Below, one piece after another: positions 9,126-16,049 of a stretch of 64,000 nucleotides of DNA. Source of the stretch: Reyranella sp. (GTDB taxonomy: Bacteria; Pseudomonadota; Alphaproteobacteria; Reyranellales; Reyranellaceae); contig NZ_JAFKJN010000018.1 in the NCBI RefSeq assembly GCF_017305915.1, positions 328,840 through 392,839 on the forward strand. The letters run 5' to 3'. How positions within the stretch are numbered: the stretch's first letter is position 1; every line of letters starts with the position of its first letter. The translations under genes and the position numbers were made by a program. The notes under the pieces are model-generated. The model did no database searches and was not told the DNA's origin. It worked only from the letters and a program-made list of their open reading frames with translations.

Positions 9126-10073
9126 TCACGCCGCGGGCTTGATCACTTTAGCGGGAGCCTCGGAGCGCGGCGCCGGCGCGGCGACCGGCAAGAGGGTGCG
9201 CACCTGGACGTCGACGATCGACTCGATGCCGACGCCGGGCGGGCCGGTGAAGCTGCCCTTGATCGGCATGGCCTGCTCGGGATCGCGCGCGACGGCGACG
9301 CGGATCAGGCGGTCGGAGCCGACGATGCCGTTGGTCGGGTCGAACTCCACCCAGCCAGCGCCGGGCAGGTAGACCTCCATCCAGGCATGCGGAAAGGCGG
9401 TCGAGACGGCCTGTCCCGCCGCCTGGTCAAGCGCCGGATCGTAGAGGTAGCCCGTGATGAAGCGGGCGGCGAGGCCGAGCGACCGGGCGCCCTCCATCAT
9501 CAGCAGCGCGTAGTCGCGGCAGGTGCCGCCGCCGGTCTCCAGCGTCACCGCGGGCGGCTGGGTGCCGATCTCGAAGCGCATGGCGTAGCTGAGCTGGGCC
9601 TGGATGCCCTGGCACATGCGGACCAGCACGGCGAAGGTGTCGTTGGCGCCCTCCTCGCCGACCTCGAGGAACTGGCGCGCCCAGTTGCTCAGCATGGCAT
9701 TGGGATCGGGATAGTGGCGCTCGACGTAGCGCGCCAGGTCGGGCGCCTCCTCGGCGAGATAGCTGAACGGCATCACGCGCGCATAGTCCTCGATCGGCGG
9801 CAGCTCGGGCGGCACGCCGTAATGCTCGACCTGGATGGTGCTGGTGAGCTCCAGCGCCTGCACCGGCTCCGGCGCGAAAGCGGCGAGGGCGATCGAGTTG
9901 CCGAACGGATCGTGGATCCAGCGCACGCTGGCTGCGGGATCGATCACCAGGCTGGTGTGCAGCAGGCGCAGGTCATGGCTGTCGCGCGGCCGGAACATCA
10001 GGCGGTAGTCGTTGAGCGTCACCGGCTCGGCGTACTCGTAGCGGGTGCGGTGGACGATCTCGAGGGTGCGCAT
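9126..10073 (-). CDS. Transglutaminase-like cysteine protease family protein
   Basis: 315 residues. The N-terminal domain begins MRTLEIVHRTRYEYAEPV, typical of the bacterial transglutaminase N-terminal beta domain. The core carries the catalytic triad in order: Cys in ETGGGTCRDYALLM, His in FPHAWMEVYLPG and Asp in WVEFDPTNG. Members are cytoplasmic and often annotated as protease-like; the physiological substrate is generally unknown. It is transcribed away from gdx, separated by a 164-base gap that holds the gdx leader. The tail is Ala/Pro/Lys-rich. Length is normal. Confidence 0.9.
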   Translation of the reverse strand: MRTLEIVHRTRYEYAEPVTLNDYRLMFRPRDSHDLRLLHTSLVIDPAASVRWIHDPFGNSIALAAFAPEPVQALELTSTIQVEHYGVPPELPPIEDYARVMPFSYLAEEAPDLARYVERHYPDPNAMLSNWARQFLEVGEEGANDTFAVLVRMCQGIQAQLSYAMRFEIGTQPPAVTLETGGGTCRDYALLMMEGARSLGLAARFITGYLYDPALDQAAGQAVSTAFPHAWMEVYLPGAGWVEFDPTNGIVGSDRLIRVAVARDPEQAMPIKGSFTGPPGVGIESIVDVQVRTLLPVAAPAPRSEAPAKVIKPAA

Positions 10074-10119
10074 GTCCGGCGATAATGCCGGGTTCCGGGC
10101 AAGGTTGCAGGATTTTCGG

Positions 10120-10237
10120 CCGCAAGGTTGACGGACGACACCCCTGCCCTATCTCTGGGGTGCGAGGCCACGTCCTCCCCCACCTCCGATGGGTTCAAGT
10201 CCGGGACGGCCCGGCGACTCAGGTTGGAGGAGTTGCC
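10120..10237 (+). promoter_or_regulatory. Structured leader of gdx with guanidine-II-like half hairpin
   Basis: The leader contains two clear hairpins. The first pairs CACCCC (10139-10144) with GGGGTG (10157-10162). The second, CCGGG-ACGG-CCCGG (10201-10214), is a perfect five-pair stem closed by an ACGR tetraloop and ends 11 bases before the GGAGG ribosome site (10226-10230). ACGR-loop hairpins are the hallmark of guanidine-II (mini-ykkC) riboswitches, which normally have two of them; I find only one good copy. TCCTCC (10173-10178) could pair with the ribosome site. I saw no guanidine-I or -III consensus. Confidence 0.4.
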
Positions 10238-10558
10238 GTGGCTTGGTTCGTTCTCATCGGCGCCGGTTTGCTCGAGGTCGTTTGGGCCTTCTCGATGAAG
10301 CAGTCCGAAGGCTTCACCCGCGTCTTGCCATCGGTCGTCACCTTCATCGCCATGGCGTTGAGCGTCGGCCTGCTCGCCTGGTCGATGCGCTCGCTGCCGC
10401 TCGGCACCGCCTACGCGGTATGGACGGGCATCGGCGCGCTCGGCGCCTTCGTGGCCGGCATCGCGATCCTCGGCGAGGCCGCCGGCACGCTGCGGATCGT
10501 TGCCGCGGCGCTCATCCTCGGCGGCCTCGTGCTGATGAAATTTTCCAGTTCGGACTGA
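10238..10558 (+). CDS. gdx: SMR-family guanidinium exporter (Gdx/SugE)
   Basis: 106 residues, four membrane segments, typical small multidrug resistance length. MAWFVLIGAGLLEVVWAFSM contains the essential membrane-embedded Glu13. The segment PLGTAYAVWTGIGALGAFVA is characteristic of the Gdx (SugE) branch, which exchanges guanidinium for protons, rather than the EmrE multidrug branch. The GTG start is chosen because GGAGG lies eight bases upstream and translation from it matches the family N-terminus exactly. It stands as a single gene, consistent with the homodimeric subtype. Regulation is probably through the structured leader. Confidence 0.93.
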   Translation: MAWFVLIGAGLLEVVWAFSMKQSEGFTRVLPSVVTFIAMALSVGLLAWSMRSLPLGTAYAVWTGIGALGAFVAGIAILGEAAGTLRIVAAALILGGLVLMKFSSSD

Positions 10559-10638
10559 GGAGGCTGCGCTGCGCACGCAGGATCGGCCCGAACTGTGCTA
10601 GAATGCCGGCGGGGGCGTTCCAGCGTGTGGGCAGGGCA

Positions 10639-10818
10639 ATGACCAATGAGGCAACGACTGAGGCGGAAAAGCTGAAGCGCGACATCGAAGGCAAGCTCGA
10701 CGCGATACGCCTGTCTTGGGTCGAGATCTCCAAGACCATTTCTCCCGTGGAACGGGCGGAAATCCGATGGTCGATCGAGCTGCACCTCGACGACCTGAAG
10801 GAACTCATCGCCAACTAG
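10639..10818 (+). CDS. Small hypothetical helical protein
   Basis: 59 residues, start ATG with a G-rich GGGCAGGG element just upstream. The sequence is charged and helical (EAEKLKRDIEGKLDAIRLSW, then RAEIRWSIELHLDDLKELIA) and would form an amphipathic coiled coil or small helical hairpin. No signal peptide or membrane segment. Family not recognised. It lies 80 bases after gdx in the same direction but is probably a separate unit. A 15-bp palindrome follows its stop. Confidence 0.65.
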   Translation: MTNEATTEAEKLKRDIEGKLDAIRLSWVEISKTISPVERAEIRWSIELHLDDLKELIAN

Positions 10819-10840
10819 GCTCGGCGGCGAGCCAAAGCGT

Positions 10841-10883
10841 ATAGCCATAAATGCCGGAAATGACTTCAGGCATTTATGGCTAT
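10841..10883. repeat. Palindromic repeat, copy A (left edge of accessory segment)
   Basis: Perfect inverted repeat: ATAGCCATAAATGCC (10841-10855) and GGCATTTATGGCTAT (10869-10883) with a 13-base centre. The same GCCGGAAAT/ATTTCCGGCATTTATGGCTA core recurs at 11208-11248, 13459-13491 and 14414-14436. It could also end transcription of the 59-residue gene, although no T tract follows. Confidence 0.8.
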
Positions 10884-10885
10884 CG

Positions 10886-11060
10886 ATTAAGGCCCGCGTG
10901 TAGGGGACAGGATGATGCTCGGGCTCCTCGCGGGGATCGAGCGTGTAGCCGTCCTTGCCGGGATCGTCGCTCACCAACCGACCGACGCCGCCACAGTTCG
11001 TCATAGGTGTGCTTGAGAGCGACGAAGCTTGCATAGGGATTGGGGGGACAGCCCGACCAA
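10886..11060 (-). pseudogene. Frameshifted gene remnant
   Basis: On the minus strand, frame one reads NPYASFVALKHTYDELW and, across a frame change near 10990, a second frame continues GGVGRLVSDDPGKDGYTLDP then REEPEHHPVPYTRALIDS. Each piece looks like real protein, and together they read as one interrupted coding sequence. The second piece runs into palindrome copy A, so the 3' end is lost. I do not recognise the parent family. The surrounding 10819-11412 stretch holds nothing else I can support except repeat copies A and B. Confidence 0.3.
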
Positions 11061-11207
11061 GAGAGCGCTCCTTCGTCAGCGTCTCTCCTACGCGGTTGCT
11101 TCATCGATCCATTGCGGACCGTCGTAGCGCCGCGCCCTGTGGACTGACCAGGCAAGCTTTCGCTGTCGGTCGCGGTCGTTGCGCAACCTGATTGGAGGCC
11201 TCAGCGC

Positions 11208-11248
11208 ATAGCCATAAATGCCGAAAATCGATTTCGGGCATTTGCGGC
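11208..11248. repeat. Palindromic repeat, copy B (imperfect)
   Basis: ATAGCCATAAATGCCGAAA is followed by an imperfect complement, TTTCGGGCATTTGCGGCT; the arms differ at two positions. It has the same core as copy A, 325 bases away, and lies in the non-coding gap before the DUF3987 gene pair. Confidence 0.7.
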
Positions 11249-11412
11249 TGAGGGATTTCGGACCTCGGTGTCGACCGGATGCCGATTTGCTTTTTCCGGA
11301 ACAAGAAATTTCGGTCGGCCCCTCGATGCTGCGGAAAACGCGGCTTCCGCTCTGGCCTCATCGTTCTCCGTGAATTGATCAGTTAATCAACTTACGGCAA
11401 GATCGGTTAACC

Positions 11413-12018
11413 ATGAAGCCGATCTCCCGCGAACTCCTCCACGCCTGGCGCCTCGCCCGCAGCCCGGCGATGCAAGCCGTGCTCGATCGCGCCGGCCTTC
11501 CCGAGCCGCGACCCACGTGGGGCGTCGACTGGGTCGAGCCCGACGGGGCCCTCTATCGGCCGGTGGCCGAGGGCGGCCGGGTCGCGGCGATCTTCGGCGT
11601 CTGGCAGGAGACGACCCTGCTCGACCTGGTCGCGGTGTCGCTGGAGACCCGCGCGATGCGGCGCCGGCTCAGCCTGGCGCTCCTGCTGGGTCACGACCGG
11701 CTCGAAGCAGCGCATCGCTCCAGCCGGCCGCTCACCGTCTTTCCCGATCCCCTCGCCTGGCTCGCCGCCGAGCGGCGCGGCGGCGTCGTGCTCGACTGGC
11801 GCGATGTCGGATTCGAGCTCGGCGACGTGCCCGCGCTCGCCTGCGCCGACGAGGCGATGGCGCTCAGGCTTCACCGCGCCCTCACCGGCTTCGCCGGCAA
11901 GGCGCCGCCGATCTTCATCACCTCTCGCCAAGCACAGGAGCAAGCCGATGTACGACCCATCCATCCAGCCGCCGCCCGGCACCGTGCAGTTCAACGAGGC
12001 CTGGGCCGGCTGGCCTGA
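11413..12018 (+). CDS. Hypothetical protein preceding the DUF3987 gene
   Basis: 201 residues, family not recognised. It contains alternating helical and strand segments, for example GGRVAAIFGVWQETTLLDLV and RGGVVLDWRDVGFELGDVPA, and a DEAMALRLHRAL helix; no catalytic motif or membrane segment stands out. The first half reads like a toprim/primase-associated alpha-beta domain, but I cannot confirm that. The last 71 bases overlap the start of the DUF3987 gene in another frame, so the pair is almost certainly co-translated. A weak ribosome site precedes the ATG. It sits inside a repeat-bounded accessory segment. Confidence 0.65.
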   Translation: MKPISRELLHAWRLARSPAMQAVLDRAGLPEPRPTWGVDWVEPDGALYRPVAEGGRVAAIFGVWQETTLLDLVAVSLETRAMRRRLSLALLLGHDRLEAAHRSSRPLTVFPDPLAWLAAERRGGVVLDWRDVGFELGDVPALACADEAMALRLHRALTGFAGKAPPIFITSRQAQEQADVRPIHPAAARHRAVQRGLGRLA

Positions 12019-13456
12019 GGTCGATGCGACCCTGATGGAGGATGGCCGCGGCGCCGTCCCCGCCTTCCCGCTCGACGTGCTGCCGACCGAGTGGGCGCGC
12101 TGGGTCGAGGACACGGCGACGGCCGCAGGCACGCCGATCGACTACGTGGCGCAGGGCGTGCTCGCCGCCGTCGCGGCGCTCTGCGGCGCCGGCGTGCTGG
12201 CGCAGGTCTCGACCTTCTGGGCCGAGCCGCTGGTGCTGTGGCAGGCGCTGGTCGGCTGGCCGTCGAGCGGCAAGTCGCCGGCGCTGGCCGCCGTGCGCTG
12301 CCGGCTCGACGACATCGAGGACGGCCTGCGCGCCGACGACGCTGTGCGCCTCAACCGGCATCAGGCGCGCGTCGACGCCGCGCGCCTGACCGCCGACCAG
12401 TGGCGCGAGCGCTGCGCCATCGCGATCAAGGAGGGCAGCACGCTGCCCGAGCGGCCGATGGAGGCGAGCTACGAGGAGAGCTTCGTGCCGGCGCAGATCC
12501 TGGTCGGCGACGCCACGCTCGAGGCGATGGCCGACGTCGTCTCGGGCAATCCGCGCGGCGTCGTCCTGTGGCGCGACGAGCTCGCGGCCTGGCTCGCCAA
12601 TCTCGGCCGCTACGCCAACGGCGGCTCGGACCGCGCGCACTGGCTGGAGGCGTGGGCGGCGGCGGGCATCACGATCAACCGCCGCTCGCGTGGCAAGCCG
12701 CTGCATCTGCGCAAGTTCCCGGTGAGCGTGATCGGCTCGATCCAGCCCGACCGCATCGCCGAGGCACTGCAGGGCGGCGACGACGGCATGGCGGCGCGCT
12801 TCCTCTACACCTGGCCCGACCCGGCGCCCTACCGGCCGCTCGGCCAGCTCAGCCTCGCCGACGACGACGCAGCGATGGCGCGCCTGCAGCAGATCGCGGC
12901 CTTCGCGGGCAGCGTCGACCAGCCGCGCCGCATCGGCTTCGACGACGAGGCCTTCGTGCTCCTCGACGGCTTCCTCGCCGAGCTGCATGGCCGGCTGCCG
13001 GAGGCCGAAGGGCTGGAAGCCGGCTGGCTCGGCAAGGGCCGCGGCACGGTGGTGCGGCTGGCGGCGATGCTGGCGCTGCTCGGCTGGTCGGAGCAGGAGC
13101 CCGGGAGTCCGCCGCCGACGGTGAGCCGGGACATTCTGATTGCCGCGATAGAACTCTGGCAGAGCTATCTCTGGCCGCACGCCCGCACGGTGTTCAACCG
13201 CGCCGGCCGCACCGAGCGCGACCGCCACGCCCGCCGCATCATCCGCTGGCTGCGCCAGACCAAGGCGGCGGCGGTGACGCGCCAGGAGCTGCGCCGCGAC
13301 GCGCTGGCCCAGGCGATCGACGGCCAGGAGACCGACCGCGTGGCGCTGCGGCTGGAGGATGCCGGCGTACTGCGGCTCGACGTGCCGGAGCAGCAGGGCC
13401 GCGGCCGGCCGGCGAAGCGGTGGCTGGTGAATCCGAGGCTAAGAGGTGACACGTAA
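11948..13456 (+). CDS. DUF3987 (YfjI-like) helicase/primase-associated protein
   Basis: 502 residues. I chose the ATG at 11948, which has AGGAG seven bases upstream, over longer readings. The N-terminal part has LWQALVGWPSSGKSPALAAV, a P-loop-like GxPSSGKS motif; then GVVLWRDELAAWLANLGRY (Walker-B-like 'DELA') and KFPVSVIGSIQPDRIAE (sensor-like), the landmarks of DUF3987. A C-terminal winged-helix-like tail follows, with Arg-rich ending. DUF3987 proteins occur in prophages, satellites and integrative elements and are presumed replication ATPases. With the partner gene and flanking palindromes it marks an accessory element. No integrase is visible nearby. Confidence 0.8.
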   Translation: MYDPSIQPPPGTVQFNEAWAGWPEVDATLMEDGRGAVPAFPLDVLPTEWARWVEDTATAAGTPIDYVAQGVLAAVAALCGAGVLAQVSTFWAEPLVLWQALVGWPSSGKSPALAAVRCRLDDIEDGLRADDAVRLNRHQARVDAARLTADQWRERCAIAIKEGSTLPERPMEASYEESFVPAQILVGDATLEAMADVVSGNPRGVVLWRDELAAWLANLGRYANGGSDRAHWLEAWAAAGITINRRSRGKPLHLRKFPVSVIGSIQPDRIAEALQGGDDGMAARFLYTWPDPAPYRPLGQLSLADDDAAMARLQQIAAFAGSVDQPRRIGFDDEAFVLLDGFLAELHGRLPEAEGLEAGWLGKGRGTVVRLAAMLALLGWSEQEPGSPPPTVSRDILIAAIELWQSYLWPHARTVFNRAGRTERDRHARRIIRWLRQTKAAAVTRQELRRDALAQAIDGQETDRVALRLEDAGVLRLDVPEQQGRGRPAKRWLVNPRLRGDT

Positions 13457-13458
13457 GA

Positions 13459-13491
13459 CGCCGGAAATGGATTTCCGGCATTTCCCGCTAT
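13459..13491. repeat. Palindromic repeat, copy C
   Basis: GCCGGAAATGGATTTCCGGC is a near-perfect palindrome followed by ATTTCCCGCTAT, the same core as copies A, B and D. It lies between the stop of the DUF3987 gene and the stop of the convergent 69-residue gene, so it may also serve as a two-way terminator. Confidence 0.7.
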
Positions 13492-13697
13492 CCCTTCTTC
13501 GTGTTCCCATCGCCCGAGGACCCCGCAGACCCGGAACCTGATGAGGAAGTTGTCCTCATTGGCGCCGGAGCGGGAGGCCGGGTCTGAACTTGGGAGACGG
13601 CCGTGTTGCTCCCTCCTTTCCGAAGGTAGCCTTCGGTTAGGGTCTGGGTCTTAGTGTAGCCGCGAGAAGCGATACGGCGGTCCTTCTTCTCGGTCAT
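13488..13697 (-). CDS. Small hypothetical protein, partner of DUF6338
   Basis: 69 residues, family not recognised. The N-terminal third is basic (MTEKKDRRIASRGYTKTQTL) and the C-terminal part is a low-complexity Ser/Gly/Pro/Thr tail. No membrane segment. The ATG lies four bases after the TGA of the DUF6338 gene and is preceded by AGGGTGA, which fits a coupled two-gene unit. Its stop lies in palindrome copy C. Confidence 0.55.
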   Translation of the reverse strand: MTEKKDRRIASRGYTKTQTLTEGYLRKGGSNTAVSQVQTRPPAPAPMRTTSSSGSGSAGSSGDGNTKKG

Positions 13698-13701
13698 AGC
13701 G

Positions 13702-14328
13702 TCACCCTGGGCGATACGGAAATTCTACATGGATATTATCGGGGCTTCGAGCAAGGTAGACGAGTGGCGTTTCGAATAGCTTGTTGCCGTCGAAGTCGAA
13801 TATCTCCGCGTCCCTCAGCACGAGCTCCCGCAACTTCTCGCTCTCGGAGAATTCCTTCACCCAACCTGCATAGACGATCTGGTTGGCGAAGTCCCGATAG
13901 TGGACGTACTCGACGGCAGCCACCGGCGAATTGAAGGTGAAGTCCCAGACATCTTCGTCCCCATAAGTCTTGGTGGCTCCGATCCATTGCAGAAAACGTG
14001 TGTCCCACTTGTGATTCGATCCGAACAGCCAAAGGATGGCGAGGATCAATCCGACCCCAATGGCTGACGCCACCTCTTTAAAGATCGAAGGCGTGAGAAT
14101 TCCTTTGGCTGATGCATCCGCCAAGTCGGCAAGGGCGAACGGCCATCCCAAAAGCGCGTAGACACCGAACGTCGCCGCGTAAGATGCCAGCCCGAACTGG
14201 AACGCTCGCAGGACGAATTGAACCTCGGACGGCTTGGACTTCAGCGCGTACCTGGAATCAAGGCCTGCCCAAATCAGACCCGGCAAAAAGAGGATTGCAA
14301 TCTGGACGATAAAGAGGTCGAACTTCAT
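13702..14328 (-). CDS. DUF6338 family membrane protein
   Basis: 208 residues. The N-terminus MKFDLFIVQIAILFLPGLIW is a membrane segment ending in the PGLIWA motif typical of DUF6338. Two more hydrophobic segments follow (about 48-70 and 88-107), then a C-terminal cytoplasmic domain with VEYVHYRDFANQIVYAGWVK and DGNKLFETPLVYLA. Function is unknown; the family is scattered among accessory regions. Codon use and base composition are less GC-rich than the neighbours, suggesting transfer. A triple iteron lies upstream. Confidence 0.75.
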   Translation of the reverse strand: MKFDLFIVQIAILFLPGLIWAGLDSRYALKSKPSEVQFVLRAFQFGLASYAATFGVYALLGWPFALADLADASAKGILTPSIFKEVASAIGVGLILAILWLFGSNHKWDTRFLQWIGATKTYGDEDVWDFTFNSPVAAVEYVHYRDFANQIVYAGWVKEFSESEKLRELVLRDAEIFDFDGNKLFETPLVYLARSPDNIHVEFPYRPG

Positions 14329-14349
14329 CACTCTAAAATAGTACACATT

Positions 14350-14395
14350 CCGTTTTTGAGCCAGATGGCAAAAACGGCGCAAACGGTGAAAACGG
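14350..14395. promoter_or_regulatory. Iteron/dyad upstream of DUF6338 gene
   Basis: Three consecutive 9-base units, CAAAAACGG, CGCAAACGG and TGAAAACGG (14369-14395), share AACGG. An exact inverted copy, CCGTTTTTG (14350-14358), faces the first unit across ten bases. The array sits 22-67 bases before the DUF6338 ATG, where an operator would be expected. No repeat of this unit was noticed elsewhere. Confidence 0.5.
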
Positions 14396-14413
14396 TCGCC
14401 AAACACTCCTGTG

Positions 14414-14436
14414 CGATTTCCGGCATTTATGGCTAC
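14414..14436. repeat. Palindromic repeat, copy D (right edge of accessory segment, one arm)
   Basis: CGATTTCCGGCATTTATGGC followed by TA matches the right arm of copy A (GGCATTTATGGCTA) joined to the ATTTCCGGC core of copy C. It lies just after the stop of the racemase-family gene and marks the right border of the DUF3987/DUF6338 segment. Confidence 0.65.
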
Positions 14437-14449
14437 TGGATTAGCCCCC

Positions 14450-15238
14450 TCACGTCCGCAGCAGCGCCCCATATCCCTCCACCGCCGACCGCACGCCCGA
14501 GACGCACAGGCAGTGCCACAGGCTCGCCTGGTTGGCCGAGATCACCGGGCGCTGCAGGTCCTGCTCCAGCGCCTCGAGGATCGCGACACAGCGGAAACCG
14601 GTGCCGGCGATCAGCACGCCGTCGGCCACGGGCGGGCACGCCGCCCTGATCTGCGCGTAGAGCGGCTCGACTTCCTGCTCGAAGCCGGCGCCCTGCCCGA
14701 CCAAGTCGCCCGGCGGCAGGTCGCGCCACTTGCGGCCGGGGTCGTAGCGCAGGTGGCCCGCCGTCGCGAAGCCATGGTCGGCGTAATAGCGCACGCCCGC
14801 CGCCACCGTGTCGTCGTTGAACCACGGCGGCAGCACCAGGAACGGCCGCCGCACCTGCATCGCCCGCAGCGCCGCATCGATGTCGAGGCCGTTGGTGGTG
14901 ACGAACGGCGTATTGCCGAGCACCGGCGCCAGGCTGGCGACGGTCGCGGCGTCCCAGCCCTTGCCGCCGACCAGGCTGCTCGAGCTGTGCGCCAGGGTGA
15001 CGGCGTGCAGGCGCATCGCCGCGAACTGGCGCGCGCCGCGCAGCAGGTCGGCGGCGGGCTCGACCGCGGTCCTGTCCGCGTTCCACTGCGCCCACGGCGC
15101 CCGCGCCGTCACGCGCGCGGCATGCACCGAGACGCCCGGCGGCGCCATCGCCCACCATTCGGCCTCCGGCACCGCTTCGTTGCCGACGATGAACAGGCCG
15201 ATGCGCGCCCGCCAACCCCAGTTGTCCTGTGCAGCCAC
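14450..15238 (-). CDS. Asp/Glu racemase superfamily protein (maleate isomerase / arylmalonate decarboxylase-like)
   Basis: 262 residues. The GTG start is selected because AAGGAG sits about six bases upstream; the frame is open further but overlaps the metallophosphoesterase. Family features: LFIVGNEAVPEAEWWAM near the N-terminus, a central AHSSSSLVGGKGWD loop, TTNGLDIDAAL, and the C-terminal catalytic loop IAGTGFRCVAILEALEQDL containing one Cys. Maleate isomerases use two Cys; here the first is replaced within the Ser run, as also happens in arylmalonate decarboxylases. Substrate unknown. Last gene of a three-gene minus-strand unit. Confidence 0.78.
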   Translation of the reverse strand: MAAQDNWGWRARIGLFIVGNEAVPEAEWWAMAPPGVSVHAARVTARAPWAQWNADRTAVEPAADLLRGARQFAAMRLHAVTLAHSSSSLVGGKGWDAATVASLAPVLGNTPFVTTNGLDIDAALRAMQVRRPFLVLPPWFNDDTVAAGVRYYADHGFATAGHLRYDPGRKWRDLPPGDLVGQGAGFEQEVEPLYAQIRAACPPVADGVLIAGTGFRCVAILEALEQDLQRPVISANQASLWHCLCVSGVRSAVEGYGALLRT

Positions 15239-15254
15239 GTCGTCTCCTTCGAAC

Positions 15255-16049
15255 TCACGCGAACGGATAAGGGCCCGGAAAGTCGCCGATCGGCAACAGG
15301 TGCGTGACCATGCCGACCTCGGGGCGCCAGTGATGCAGCAGGAACGCCGGCGGCTCGACATGCGAGGCGGGCTCGGCCTCGGGCCGCAGACGCAAGGCGA
15401 TCGCCGTCGTCGTGCTGGGCGCGGTGCACAGCACCGTGCCGCCGAAGCGCAGCAGCATGAAGCGATGGACATGGCCGCAGACGATGCGCTCGACCTGGCG
15501 ATGGCGCGACACCACCTCGGCCAGCCGCGCGCCGTCGCGGCAGGAATAGAGGTCGAGATAGGGCACGCCCGTATCGAACGGCGGCTGGTGCATCATGATC
15601 ACGGTCGGCCGCGCAGGCTCTGCCGCCAGCGTCTCGTCGAGCCAGCGCGCCGCGGCCTCGTCGACCGCGCCGTGGTGCAGGCCGGGCAGCGTGACATCGA
15701 GCGCCACGATGCGCACCGCGTTGCTGGCCGCGACGTAGTGCATCGGCCCCGCGGCGGGCAGGTAGTCGTGGTCCCCGAAGGCCCTGCGAAAGGCCTCGCG
15801 GTCGTCGTGATTGCCCGGAATGACCAGCGACGGTATCGCGAGGCCGTCGATCAACCCGCGCAGCTTGGCGTATTCCGCCGGCGTCCCCGTCTCCACCAGG
15901 TCGCCGCTCAGCAGGACGATGTCGGGCGGCGGATCGAGCGCGTTCACCTGGGCGATCGCCGCCGCGAGCTGCGCATTCGAATCGACGACGCCCTGGTAGA
16001 GCACGCCGTCGGGCCGGACATGCGGGTCCGAAAGCTGGGCAATCAGCAC
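15255..16049 (-). CDS. Metallophosphoesterase (CpdA/GpdQ-like phosphodiesterase)
   Basis: 264 residues. All metal-binding motifs are in order: AQLSDPHV (DxH), LLSGDLVETG (GDx2E), VIPGNHDD (GNHD), MMHQPP (single His) and CGHVHR (GHxH). This spacing matches class-III cyclic nucleotide phosphodiesterases and glycerophosphodiesterases, which use a di-metal centre in the cytoplasm. The start is GTG, directly adjacent to the TGA of the DUF2161 gene, with a GGACTCC element upstream. Its substrate could be cAMP or a phosphodiester of lipid origin; the sequence does not say which. Confidence 0.9.
   Translation of the reverse strand: MLIAQLSDPHVRPDGVLYQGVVDSNAQLAAAIAQVNALDPPPDIVLLSGDLVETGTPAEYAKLRGLIDGLAIPSLVIPGNHDDREAFRRAFGDHDYLPAAGPMHYVAASNAVRIVALDVTLPGLHHGAVDEAAARWLDETLAAEPARPTVIMMHQPPFDTGVPYLDLYSCRDGARLAEVVSRHRQVERIVCGHVHRFMLLRFGGTVLCTAPSTTTAIALRLRPEAEPASHVEPPAFLLHHWRPEVGMVTHLLPIGDFPGPYPFA

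Noticed and set aside
10188..10215. A tRNA T-arm-like GGGTTCAAGTCC stretch in the gdx leader
   Set aside because: Stem bases around the loop do not pair and no anticodon or acceptor arm can be drawn, so it is not a tRNA gene.
10955..11361. Several 75-90 codon ORFs on both strands before the DUF3987 pair
   Set aside because: They overlap each other and the repeat copies, lack ribosome sites and show no protein-like pattern beyond the frameshifted remnant already listed.
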